Positions 11,745 to 20,951 of a DNA stretch of 64,000 bases are shown here, piece by piece. The stretch lies in assembly GCA_009667805.1 (NCBI GenBank), contig CM019067.1, positions 244,067,721 through 244,131,720 on the forward strand, written 5' to 3'. The DNA is from Leptobrachium leishanense (Eukaryota; Chordata; Amphibia; Anura; Megophryidae). A program made the translations under genes and the position numbers. Below the pieces are notes generated by a model that did not search any database, had not been told where the DNA came from, and saw nothing but the letters and a program-made list of their open reading frames with translations. Numbering within the stretch: the stretch's first letter is position 1; each line of letters opens with the position of its first letter.

Positions 11745-11749
11745 ACACC

Positions 11750-12179
11750 ATTACCAATTAGATATTGTATCCTTTGCAGGCGGCAACACTGGGAAATCAT
11801 CTGTACGATGCCATTGGGGATAGCCGATTGGGCTGCTTCCCTGGAGGTTGAGATGGGCCTGTCTCTCTGGTATTTGGCACATGTCACTCACTGCTGGGGC
11901 TATTGCTTTGCAGACTACTGACAGTCCTGGCACGTAGAAATGTGGCTCCAACTGTTGTTCCATCATTTCTCTTCCTCCATGGGTACTTGCGTGAAGTGTT
12001 CTCACAATCTCAGGCGCTAATGTTCCTGGTAGGACTATCTGTCCGTTCTTCAACTGGAACCATCCGTCTTCTCCATATCCACTTTGTTCTTCTAATAGCC
12101 ATTTCTTTTCCTTCTCTGAATATACGGGTGTCCATTCACTCAGTGGTGCTGGCAGGAGTGTAGCCACCACTGGTGTTGC
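11750..12179 (-). pseudogene. pol: provirus integrase, proximal part (zinc domain and core start)
   Basis: This is the 5' piece of the integrase, in the same frame as the OGFr-like domain and RNase H upstream. The zinc domain has LHASTHGG with the two histidines and later MCQIPER, where the second cysteine of the usual CXXC is a proline. The core begins with WHRTDDF, holding the first catalytic aspartate region. The frame meets a stop at 11751-11753 and the Gypsy insertion right after. The integrase resumes at 6014. It would have joined viral DNA to host DNA; this copy cannot. Confidence 0.88.
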
Positions 12180-12812
12180 TTTGTATCGTGCCAATTCTCC
12201 ATGGTTTCCCCAGACAAATTCTTCTTTTGGGAAATAGTATCGCCAGGCAAAGAACAGCAGATCTTGTCTTTCCTGTGTATCTCTCACTGCTGGTATAAAA
12301 AAGTTCATCACACTTTTCTACATTCTTGGCAGTTTGTTTTTGATAAGGGTCTCTTTGAGGAAGAACCTTACCAACGGAGCTTGGTATTCCTCTGCTCCCA
12401 ATTCTCCCAAACTCAGCAGTATTCGTGTGATCCTCAGATTATTATGAGGGTTGGCTGTCAGATTGTCAAAACGTGAGGCGAAATTTTCTGCTCGTTCAAC
12501 TTCGGTGACTTTTGTATCTTCTCCACACTCCCCCATTAATTTTACGCCGAAGAATTTCAGCATCATTTTGTATGCTCTGCGTAGTCTTTGCTGAACTTCT
12601 GAGGTGTTAATCATAAGACCTGTTTCTTGAGGGTTCAGAGGAGTGGAGTAGAAATTTCGGCCCTGGGACCGGGTTGGGAAAAGCCATTGGATATAATCAT
12701 GGTTGAGTTCTAATAGTTCATAATCACTGTGCTATTTGTGCAAGATAATTTCAATAAATTTACCTTTTGGTTCAAATTTTCGCCAATTCATGTAAAACTC
12801 GTAATTAGGCAT
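12180..12812 (-). pseudogene. OGFr-like domain inside the provirus pol
   Basis: About 211 codons on the minus strand read as the conserved N-terminal region of the opioid growth factor receptor (OGFR). In order, the words seen are YEFYMNWRKFEPKGKFIE, NHDYIQWLFP, LRRAYKMMLKFFG, HNNLRITRIL, SLGELG, APLVRFFLKETL, FFAWRYY and EEFVWG. They span the family's conserved region from start to end. OGFR is a nuclear and perinuclear enkephalin-binding protein that restrains cell growth. The domain is in one frame with RNase H upstream and integrase downstream, interrupted only by TAG at 12732-12734 and TAG near 12317. It has no introns, poly-A tail or target duplication of its own. I infer capture of a host coding sequence by a retroviral Pol; its role in the virus is unknown. 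Confidence 0.88.
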
Positions 12813-12814
12813 GG

Positions 12815-13590
12815 AAGGTTGAGCTTCTTGCTTGCAGAGCAGGATCTTGGCTTGATCAGGTGGTATTAATGGTTTTGCAGGAGCTTTTGCAGCTTGGTCA
12901 GCACGCCTGTTGCCTTTCGGGATTTCATCGTGACCTTTTTGGTGGCCACGACAGTGCATAATACTGACTGCACTTGGTTTCCTTACAGCTTCTTGGAGGG
13001 TTGCGATTTCAGCTGCATACTTGATTTGCTGTCCTGAGGAAGTAAGTAGGCCTCTCTCTTTGTAGAGTGCACCATGTGCATGGACAGTCATAAAGGCATA
13101 TTTGGAGTCAGTATAGATATTTACTCCTTTGCCTTTGGAAATTTCCAGAGCCCTGGTTAGGGCTGTAATTTCAGCCAGTTGTGCAGATGTATGACCTGGT
13201 AAAGAATTTGCTTCGATAATTTCTTCTGCTGAGACAACTGCATAGCCGGAGACTTTCTCCCCATCATCCATGTAACTGCTACCATCAGTGAACAACTGTA
13301 GATCGTATTTGTCTAGGGTTACGTCTTTCAAATCTGGTCTGCTACTGAACACTTCTTCCATGACTTGGAGACATTCATGATTTGGATCCTCTTCGCAGTC
13401 AGGCAGTAAAGTAGCAGGGTTCAGGGTAGCGATGAGGTCCAAATGAACCCGTGGATTCTCACACATCATAGCTTGGTACTTTGTCATCCGGCTGTTGCTG
13501 AACCAGTAACCTCCTTTCACATCAAGCAGGGCTTTGACAGCATGTGGTACCTTGACATGAAGAACTTGTCCAAGGGTCAGCTTTGTCTGC
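12815..13590 (-). pseudogene. pol: provirus pol: RT connection and RNase H
   Basis: This frame (ORF 13520-12732) starts in the connection domain after a frameshift near 13575. RNase H shows the catalytic DEDD set: LFTDGSS (about 13286), AQLAEITAL, IYTDSKYAF and RRADQAAK (about 12900). The length and motifs fit gammaretroviral RNase H. After it come about 25 linker residues rich in proline and lysine, then the OGFr-like domain instead of integrase. Confidence 0.9.
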
Positions 13591-15222
13591 TTCTGCTATC
13601 AGCATTGCGGTGGCTGCCACAGCTTTCAGGCATGGGGGTAGGCCGCAGGCCACAGTGTGAAGTTGTTTAGATAGGTAGGCCACAGGCCTCGGCCATGAGC
13701 CAAAGTTCTGAATCAGCACTCCTGTAGCTGTCTGATTGTGTTCGTGCACGTACAGCTGGAAGGGCTTGCTGTGATCTGGCAGTCCCAGTGCTGGAGCTTC
13801 CATTAGTAGAGTCTTTAATTTCAGGAAAGCTGCTGTTTGCTCTTCTTCCCAGAGGAAGGGGTCATGCTCTCCCCCCTTGGTGGCTTGATGAAGGGGCTTG
13901 CCAATATCTTCGAAGTTGGGGATCCACAGGCGGCAGAAGCCTGCAGCTCCCAGGAATTCACGGACCTGTCTCCTTGTCTTTGGTTGGGGTATTCGGCATA
14001 CTGCTTCTTTTCTTTCTGCCCCCAATGCATGCTTGGTTCCTGTTGATTGAAAACCTAAATATTTTACACTTTGTTTGCATATTTGTGCTTTCTTTTTGGA
14101 CACACTGTAACCTGCTTGGCATAACAGATGTAGCAGGGCTTTTGTGGCGGAAAGACAGTCTTTTTCTGTGGGGGAAGCCAGTAATAAATCATCCACATAT
14201 TGTAGTAAAACGACTTTGTCTAGCAGAGCATTGAAGGATAGGAGGTCCTGGCTGAGCGCGCATCCGAAAATCGTGGGTGAGTTTTTGAAACCTTGAGGGA
14301 AGCCTGTCCAGGTCATCTGATGGCACGCTCCCGTGGTAGATTCCTCCCACTGAAATGCAAAAAGGGGCTGGCTTGCTGGAGCCAGGTGGATGCAAAAGAA
14401 AGCGTCTTTTAAATCAAGCACCGTGTAATATTTTGTATCGCCGGGAATTAATGCCAATAAATTGTATGGATTGGGAACCACATGGTGTAGGGTTACTGTG
14501 GCTTCGTTGACGGCCCGTAAATCTTGGACTGGGCGGTACTCTTGTGTGCCCTCTTTCAGTACTGGCAACAGAGGTGTGTTCCGCGGTGACACGCAGAATT
14601 TCAATATGCCGTGATCTTTAAGTCTCTGTAAATGCATTTGGATATTCTGTTTGGCTTTTTGTGGGATATGATATTGTCTTAAAGCCACAGGCGCTGCACC
14701 AGGTTTTAAATCAACGTACACTGGAGGGATATTTACAGCTAGTCCAGGTGGGTTTTCCTCCGCCCAGACTCCAGGAATTTCAAGTAGTGTGTACGGGTCT
14801 GGGGCGGCCAGCAGAGTTGGTGCCGTGCGCCATTCTTCTTCTCTTGGCATAATTACTGCAATTTTTACAGGTTGGGTATTCTGGCTGGCTGGGTTGTACT
14901 GCCGTGCAGAGCTGCCACCCTCAGGCAGGTCTAATCTAGCGTGACCCCCGGGAAGAAATGTAATTTGGGCTTGCAATTTGCAAAGGATATCCCGCCCCAG
15001 GAGCTGGATGGGACATTCGGGCATATACAAAAATTCATGTTCTACATTATGCCCACCCACACTACATTTTCGAGAAGCAAGAAAAGGGTATTTAGTGGAC
15101 ACCCCCATTGCTCCCATTATATCAACCTCATTTCCCATTGGGGGTGCAATTTGCTGTGTTACAACAGAATATTCGGCACCGGTATCAACCATAAAAATTT
15201 CATCTTTATCTCCCACTCTCAT
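13522..15222 (-). pseudogene. pol: provirus pol: protease and reverse transcriptase
   Basis: The 566-codon open frame begins in protease with MVDTGAEYSVV (about 15190) and continues into RT. RT shows YRPVQDLRAVNE, VLDLKDAFF with the first catalytic aspartate, FPQGFKNSPTIFG and the catalytic YVDD at 14199-14188. It shares the frame of gag, from which it is separated by one TGA. The start methionine is only the first in the open stretch; expression would be as a Gag-Pol fusion. It loses frame near 13575, before RNase H. Confidence 0.93.
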
Positions 15223-15270
15223 AGTGACCGTGGGCTCGTGATTACCGAGCAGGATGGGCCCAGGTCCGTG

Positions 15271-15273
15271 TCA
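15271..15273 (-). promoter_or_regulatory. gag terminator TGA, possible readthrough site
   Basis: Gag ends with TGA in the same frame that continues into protease (first aspartate about 80 bases on). Gammaretroviruses make Gag-Pol by stop-codon readthrough rather than frameshifting, and the frame relation fits that. Murine viruses use UAG; here it is UGA, followed by a C- and G-rich stretch that might fold. Confidence 0.6.
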
Positions 15274-17103
15274 ATATGTACCTTGCCCTTCAAATGACAT
15301 TCCCGCCAAACCAACAAAACCTGCACCGGCACCATCATTTCTCTCATATCGGCCGTTTGTTACCTGGCCATTGGAGGCTTGACCTCCCGACTCCCCTGCC
15401 TCCCCCTGTACCCCAAATTTAGCCAAAAATGCTGGACAATCATTTTTCCAGTGACCTTCACTCCGGCACCATGCGCACTGGTTGGGTCCCAGGGGTTCCC
15501 TAGGGGCTCCTCTACCTCTGCCTCCGCGACCCCTTGCTCTCCCTCTGTCCGGGGCACCTCTTCCTCCTCCATTTCCCATATACCCGACCACACCTGTATG
15601 CCCTTTTTGTCTCCTTATCTCCTCCCGCTTCTCTTCCAGATCCCGGTTATGAAACACTTTATTAGCAATTTCTACCAATTCGCTAATACCTTTGCCTAGG
15701 AACCCATCTATTCTCTGTATTTTATTCCGTATGTCCCTTTGTGACTGTCCCACAAAAGAAGAATTAATTAACCTCTGATTTTCCACCGCCTCAGGGTCAA
15801 TAGGACTATACATCCTATATGCATCTAGTAATCTTTCTAAAAATGCACTTGGGGTTTCTTTAGAATCTTGCACAATATCCGCTATTTTCCCCATGTTTGT
15901 GGGTTTCTTCCCTCCTGCTTTAACACCCATTATTACCGCTGTACGGTACATCTGTAGGTGAGCAATGCCTTCAACAGTATTGTATGGCCATTTGGGATCT
16001 GTTTTGGGATAGTGTTCGTTTGTCCATGCTTCTGGCAGGGGCTTGCTATCTTCTATGGCTTGGGCAAGTAGAATTTTTCACGCGCTACTATTTATTCGGG
16101 CTCTTTCCTCAGTTATAAACATCGTCAGTAGTAATTGCTGACAATCTTCCCATGTGGGGTTATGTGTGAGCATAACTGACTCTATCATACTGGCCACTGC
16201 CGCAGGATTAGTAGAGTACAGTGGTGTGTGCGTTTTCCAGTTAAATAGATCTGTTGTTGTGAATGGGACATATGTGTATTGTACTGGCCCAGGTGCTCCG
16301 TTCTCCAGTAAAGGACCTGGCACCTCCCGCAGGGGCATTTGCATTTTACTCTTGCTAGGGTTGTGCTGGTATAGATCGCGGGGTTTATATATATTGTTTG
16401 CTGAGCGAGTGGTGGCTCCTTGATTTACATCTCCACTCTCATCATCACTGTCCTCTGGGGTTACCAGTTTATATATGTTCCCATCGGGCATTTCAATCCT
16501 TCCTGGTGGGACCTCTCTGTCTCCTCCACCCGCAGCCCCCTGGTCTTCCTCCGCAATACCGCGTGACGGAGCGGAGGGAGCCGGCCGGGAAATAGCAGCT
16601 GCTGTGCCTGCTCCCCCCTCTCCGCCAGTGCAACCGCGGCACTCAAGGATTCTCTAGCTGCCCCATAACATGATGGATAGGGCGGGGGCAGGGAATCAAT
16701 CTCCTCTGGGTGTTCTACCAACACCGGTTTCCATTTTTCATCATTATCTTTATTATTCGGGGGGTACCTGTCTCTTGTTCTGTCCCGCCATTATTATAAA
16801 ATGACTTTTATCTTTTACACAATACCTCCATATATCTATATACGGGTACTGTTCAGGATGTCCGCATTTCCCGGTTACTTGGGAATGCACTTTCTGTATT
16901 AACTCCGGGTCCATAGACCCCTGCTCTGGCCAGTCTGGAACCAGCAGTGGCCATACTATTGTATACATTAATTTCAACTTCTCTTTACTCAATTCCACAC
17001 CATAATCATGTGTTGCATACAACACTTCAAAATTCCGCACCATATACTCCAAGGGCGTCTCACCCTTCTTAACCTTCTTGGGTTTGGACGACCCGTTACC
17101 CAT
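15271..17103 (-). pseudogene. gag: provirus gag (matrix, PPPY region, capsid, nucleocapsid)
   Basis: The likely start is at 17103, because MGNGSS gives an N-terminal glycine for myristoylation; an ATG 10 codons upstream does not. Matrix runs to the stop at 16753. A proline-rich part with PPPY (16688-16677), a late domain that recruits NEDD4-family ligases, is in another frame. Capsid (16491-16078 and on) shows DLFNWKTHTP, LTHNPTWEDCQQLL and the homology region KETPSAFLERLLDAYR (about 15861-15814). An in-frame TGA at 16078-16080 interrupts it. Nucleocapsid has one CCHC knuckle CAWCRSEGHWKNDC (15477-15436) after an RG-rich tract. Order and motifs are gammaretroviral. Confidence 0.92.
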
Positions 17104-18177
17104 TGTTACTCTTAAGGGCGGTAACCGTCTCACAATACAGATATTACTTTTAGAAAAAACACTTGAAATTTACTGTCTGGTACTTCAGTCAACAATTCAT
17201 ATATATCGTATTCGCTTCCTCCGTCAGTAGCCGTCTGCAGTCGCCTGAGCCGGAAACGTACTTTGGGAGTCCACTTTCAAGTTTGCTTCCTCGCTAGGCG
17301 AGTAGGCGCGCAATCACTCTCAACACTCACAGCAGCATCCACAGCACATACTTGTACCAGATACATTCAGCACAAAAACAATACATAAACAGTTCTACTC
17401 TCTCTACTAACCGAGGGCACGCCATCCCTCCTTTTGGCTCCTTATACCCAATTGATTGAACTCTAACTCTTGTCTGCTTGTGACTATGTGCACCCCGTTC
17501 TTATAACAACACTCCCATCTGCAATTCCAATTTGCCTATGGGTAATCTACCCACCCAGCACCACTACCGCTGCAGCTACCGCTGACCTCAATTGGCCCCC
17601 TTCACTACACGATGTACACACTAGCACTGACTCCGGGCTCTCAGCCCAGTCACAGAAATCCCTCCTCCTTTCCTTGTCCACGTGCAGAAGCTCTATTTAC
17701 AAACACTGACTACGACTATGCAACTCCACGTGGCTACTCTCTCCCTCTCATACAGAATTATCCTTTGGTTAACATTCGATCTCCCGGGTTCAGACACGCG
17801 CTAGCCACTCTGGCTCCTTTGCTTGTCCGTGCTGTCGGCGCGGTTCGGTATGTCAACGAGACCATGGCCGCGGGTCTCCTTATCCGACTATGGTCAGACT
17901 TTCCCCTTTATACCGGTATCTCTGATACACATACAAACATAGAAGACACTTTACTTATGGCCGCGCTGCTCGCTGTTTCCTCAGACTCGGTGGTGTCCCA
18001 GCTTCCCGGGCCGGGGGTCCGTTTGGGACGAGACGTGGTCCACTGAACAGGAAATCCTGCTTGGTCGCCTGCAGATGTCAGCTCACCTTCAACGGAAGCC
18101 CAACCGACGGGATCACTCGCACCTGCAGTCAACCGCTACAGTGTCCAGCAGTCGTTGCCGTGCCGGCAAGGGCCCGT
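17104..18177 (-). other. long provirus leader between primer site and gag
   Basis: About 1.07 kb separates the primer site from the gag start. I see no recognisable protein and no clear conserved domain on either strand. Leaders of gammaretroviruses hold the packaging signal, splice donor and sometimes an upstream gag start; I cannot place these here. Confidence 0.5.
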
Positions 18178-18198
18178 ATCCCGGCTCACGAGCCCCCA
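18178..18198 (-). other. primer binding site, proline tRNA type with a 3-nt insert
   Basis: Read on the minus strand, five bases after the LTR comes TGGGGGCTCGT, the first 11 bases of the proline-tRNA primer site, then GAG, then CCGGGAT, the remaining 7. The extra GAG is unusual; it may be a later insertion or reflect a different primer. Confidence 0.8.
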
Positions 18199-18375
18199 AG
18201 AAATGTTACCGGAATCTGCTAGGTTCACTCGGGACGAGGCCGGACCGGACACGAGCAAGGATTGTCTGAACACGAGTCTCTTCAGGAAAGGCAAACTTTA
18301 TTGTGACGTCACACAGAATGCTCACACAGGATTGAATCGCAAAGAGTGAACCCCGAACTCACCCCGACGAGGGGT

Positions 18376-18381
18376 CTTATA
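18376..18381 (-). promoter_or_regulatory. TATA-like box of the provirus 5' LTR
   Basis: TATAAG on the minus strand lies about 75 bases before AATAAA (18302-18297), the arrangement expected of a U3 promoter followed by R. The same pair is conserved in the 3' LTR. Confidence 0.6.
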
Positions 18382-18825
18382 CCCCGAATACATAATTAGG
18401 TACATCCCAATTAACCCACCTCCCTGTGACACTATCCCACCCCACGTGGGTTAGTACCTCCCTTGGTCAATTACAAAGACATTCCATACATTGGCCGTAA
18501 ATTGGCAAGCTTCATGTTAGTTTGACAGAAGATGATTTGCTGTTTCACTCAATCCGGCCTATGCCCACCTCCCTAGAGCCTGTTTATTTGTTGTAGATAA
18601 GACCTGGTCTGTTTTCTACGCTCTTCTTTGTCTCGCTGCAGGCCTCTGTGACCTTGGTGTATCCATTTCTCATCCTGTCCCCTGTGTGCCAGGAACAACC
18701 CGGATCTTCCTCAATTTTAATTGCTTCTCTGCTAATCTAACACATTCCTAAGATTCTATGTAAACTTCATTCTAGTTTCAACTAAAATCTACCTAGTTAT
18801 ATTCCAGTGAACCAATATTCTGAAC

Positions 18826-18854
18826 AAGATGGCCGCCTGGCTCATAATGGCGAC
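18826..18854. promoter_or_regulatory. paired YY1-like sites at the start of U3
   Basis: AAGATGGCCGC (18826-18836) and ATAATGGCGAC (18844-18854) match the YY1 core (ATGGC within AAGATGGC). They lie 26-55 bases from the U3 start, and the 3' LTR keeps both (3333-3343, 3351-3361). Murine gammaretroviral U3 has a YY1-bound upstream conserved region in a similar place. Confidence 0.5.
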
Positions 18855-19051
18855 CATCTTCTGACCTGGTTTCTCTTTCAGTAGTGGCCCTTTAATATTG
18901 TTAGCCTTTACTATGTTGATTCACATTTTGCATAGTGTCTTGATTTACCATTGTTTTACAAATATATTCCTTTATAATTTATTTTTTATTTTTTCTAGGC
19001 GCGTTTCACTCCTTTAAACTCCTTTGCTACTAAGTGATTTTCTAAAAAAAC

Positions 19052-19259
19052 TGTAGTGTTCTGGATAATACGAGACGTCTTGGGTTTTCATTAATAGGTT
19101 TATTAACAACTAAGCATACAGGTTTCCTATAACAGCAACTGGCTGCATCACTAGTCAGCCTCAACTGGCAGACAAAATGGGACGACCCACTCTCAACAGC
19201 CAACCGCCAAACGAAACACCCAACTCCCCACCATTCCCAGCCAGCACAACTACACCACA
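19052..19259 (-). repeat. 3' LTR of the Mag-like Gypsy element
   Basis: This 208-bp LTR starts TGTGGTGTAG and ends CACTACA on the minus strand. It contains AATAAA in the minus sense near 19100. A purine-rich tract (AAAAGGTAGGAGG) lies just inside at 19260-19273. Confidence 0.82.
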
Positions 19260-19337
19260 CCTCCTACCTTTTCTTAAAAGTAAAAAAAAACAACAAACAA
19301 AAACACACAAAACAAAGCAAAAATGTCCAGTACAAGT

Positions 19338-20926
19338 CTATGTATCTTCCAGACCCTTCTGACTTCCATTCTGTAATCTGTGCTTTCGGTTCACATAGTA
19401 TCTGTGGTTCCGCAAGCTTTTACTCCTCCAATGGAAATCCCTCAATGGGTCTGGAGCTTGCCAGCGTTCTGGAGGATGCCGGACTCTTTGATTCCGAGCT
19501 AAACTGACATTTCCAGCCAGATCATGTGAAGTAGAATCTGCTTCACTGGGACGATCACCATCTATTTCTTCCCTCGAAAGGGCACAATCCTGTTCTTCTT
19601 GTGAAAATACATCTCCATTATCATGCCAGACCACCATCCATATATCTGTGTCTGTCGACTCTTCAGCCTGGTCATTCAGTTGTTTGTCAATAACAGATCT
19701 GGGTTGTAACTGGGCTGAATGTCTGTTAGTGTGCAGACCATTGGACGTGCTAACCTCATAGGTGAGGAATCCCAAAACCTTGGCAATAACTGCCGGAGAC
19801 CATCGGTTTGGCCCTCTATACATCGCATCCAGACTGGATCCCCTATATTGTATGTGCGTGAACTCTTTCCATGCTTCATCTTTTCCTGCTGTTTTTGTAC
19901 ATGACGTTGTTCCTGTGAGATGTCCGTTTGACCCTTCTTGTCTGGTTGCAATAAGTCTAACTTTGTCCTGAGTGGTCTGCCAAACATCAGAACTGCTGGT
20001 AGCTGGCCGGTGGTTGGGTGAGTTGTGTTCCTGTACTGCAACAAGAATTGCTGGAGTTGTTGAGGTAAACTTTTGCGGTCTGTCACAGTACTCCTTAAAA
20101 ATCCTTTCAGAGTCTGGACAAATCTTTCAGCTAGACCATTGATAGCCGGATGATACGGAGCTGTACGGAGATGTTGAATACCATGATCCTTAATGAAACT
20201 TTGAAATTTCTGAGCTAATAACTGTGGCCCATTATCAGATACTAGTATCTTAGGCAATCCGAATGTGGCAAACAGCTTCTTCAGGGCATCAATGGTGGCA
20301 TCAGTTGTAGTCTGAGACAGTAATATCACTTCAGGCCATTTGGAATGTGCATCCACCACCACTAAGAACATCTGTCCATTCACTGGTCCTGCAAAGTCAA
20401 TATGAATTCTCTCCCATGGGTTAAGAGGCCAAAGCCAGGGCTGGACTGCACCTCTAGGATAGCATCTCTGAGCCTGGGCACATCCTGAACAGGCTGCAAC
20501 GTAGTTGCCTATATTCTCATCCAAAGTTGGCCACCATACATGACCCCTGGCTTTTTGTTTCATCCGGACTATTCCTGGATGCCCTTCATGCAAAATTTGT
20601 AACGTGGGTTTCTGCAAGGCTGGAGGAACAATTACCCGCTCTCCCCATAGCAAACATCCCTCTCTGACTGACAGCTCAAGATTCCTGGAGTGAAAAGGTC
20701 GGAGACATGGAGAAGTTTGAAATGGCCAACCATTTTGTACATAAGACAAAACTTCTTGAAGATCAGCATCCTTACTGGTCTCTTGGGCTATTTCAACAGC
20801 AGTCAGTGTTTTGCTAAAGTAAATAGAAGGTGGTGAATCCCGAACATAATTGGTGGAGTGGAAGAGGAAGGCGTGAAAACGCATCTGCATTTGTATGTTT
20901 ATCATGAGGCCTGTATCGGATTTCAT
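19338..20926 (-). pseudogene. pol: Mag-like pol: integrase and C-terminal tail
   Basis: The frame 20926-19676 holds a complete integrase. Its zinc domain has H113, H116, C146 and C149 (HEGHPG ... CSGCAQ). The core has IHIDFAGP (D177), VSDNGPQ (D231) and INGLAERF (E267), a DD35E spacing. A frameshift near 19800 leads into 19823-19338, a basic and acidic tail typical of this Gypsy group, with no chromodomain. The MGKMF-type motif is VNGQMFLVVVDAHSKWPEV. The catalytic residues are all present, but the element around it is deleted and interrupted. Confidence 0.9.
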
Positions 20927-20951
20927 ACTGATAAGCCCCCAGCAGTAAGGC

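Larger units (their letters stand above)
2717..18880 (-). mobile_element. gammaretrovirus-like endogenous provirus, split by a Gypsy element
   Basis: The provirus reads from right to left: LTR (18880-18204), primer site, leader, gag, pro-pol, env, polypurine tract, LTR (3387-2717). The flanking 4-bp duplication is GTAG (2713-2716 and 18881-18884). Gammaretroviral signs are the proline-tRNA primer site, an LTR beginning TGAAAG, a myristoylation-type MGNGSS start, a PPPY motif, one CCHC knuckle, a YVDD reverse transcriptase, and gag and pol in the same frame separated by a stop. Without the Gypsy insertion at 6015-11744 it is about 10.4 kb. The LTRs differ at roughly 25 of 675 positions by eye. 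All genes carry stops or frameshifts, so this copy is defective. The unusual feature is an OGFr-like domain inside pol at 12180-12812. Confidence 0.93.
18204..18880 (-). repeat. provirus 5' LTR
   Basis: This 677-bp LTR pairs with 2717-3387. In the proviral sense it has U3 with two YY1-like sites near its start, TATAAG at 18381-18376, AATAAA at 18302-18297 and the end GTAACA. R is therefore short, well under 100 bp. The flank GTAG at 18881-18884 is the target duplication. Confidence 0.95.

Noticed and set aside
12180..12812. Separate OGFR processed pseudogene that landed in the provirus by chance
   Set aside because: There is no poly-A tail, target duplication or frame disruption at the junctions; the domain sits in frame in a Pol slot known to accept extra domains in lentiviruses. 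It remains the main alternative to test.
17612..18046. 144-codon plus-strand frame in the provirus leader
   Set aside because: It is antisense to the provirus, shows no known motif and lies in a region without other coding evidence. I kept the leader as non-coding.
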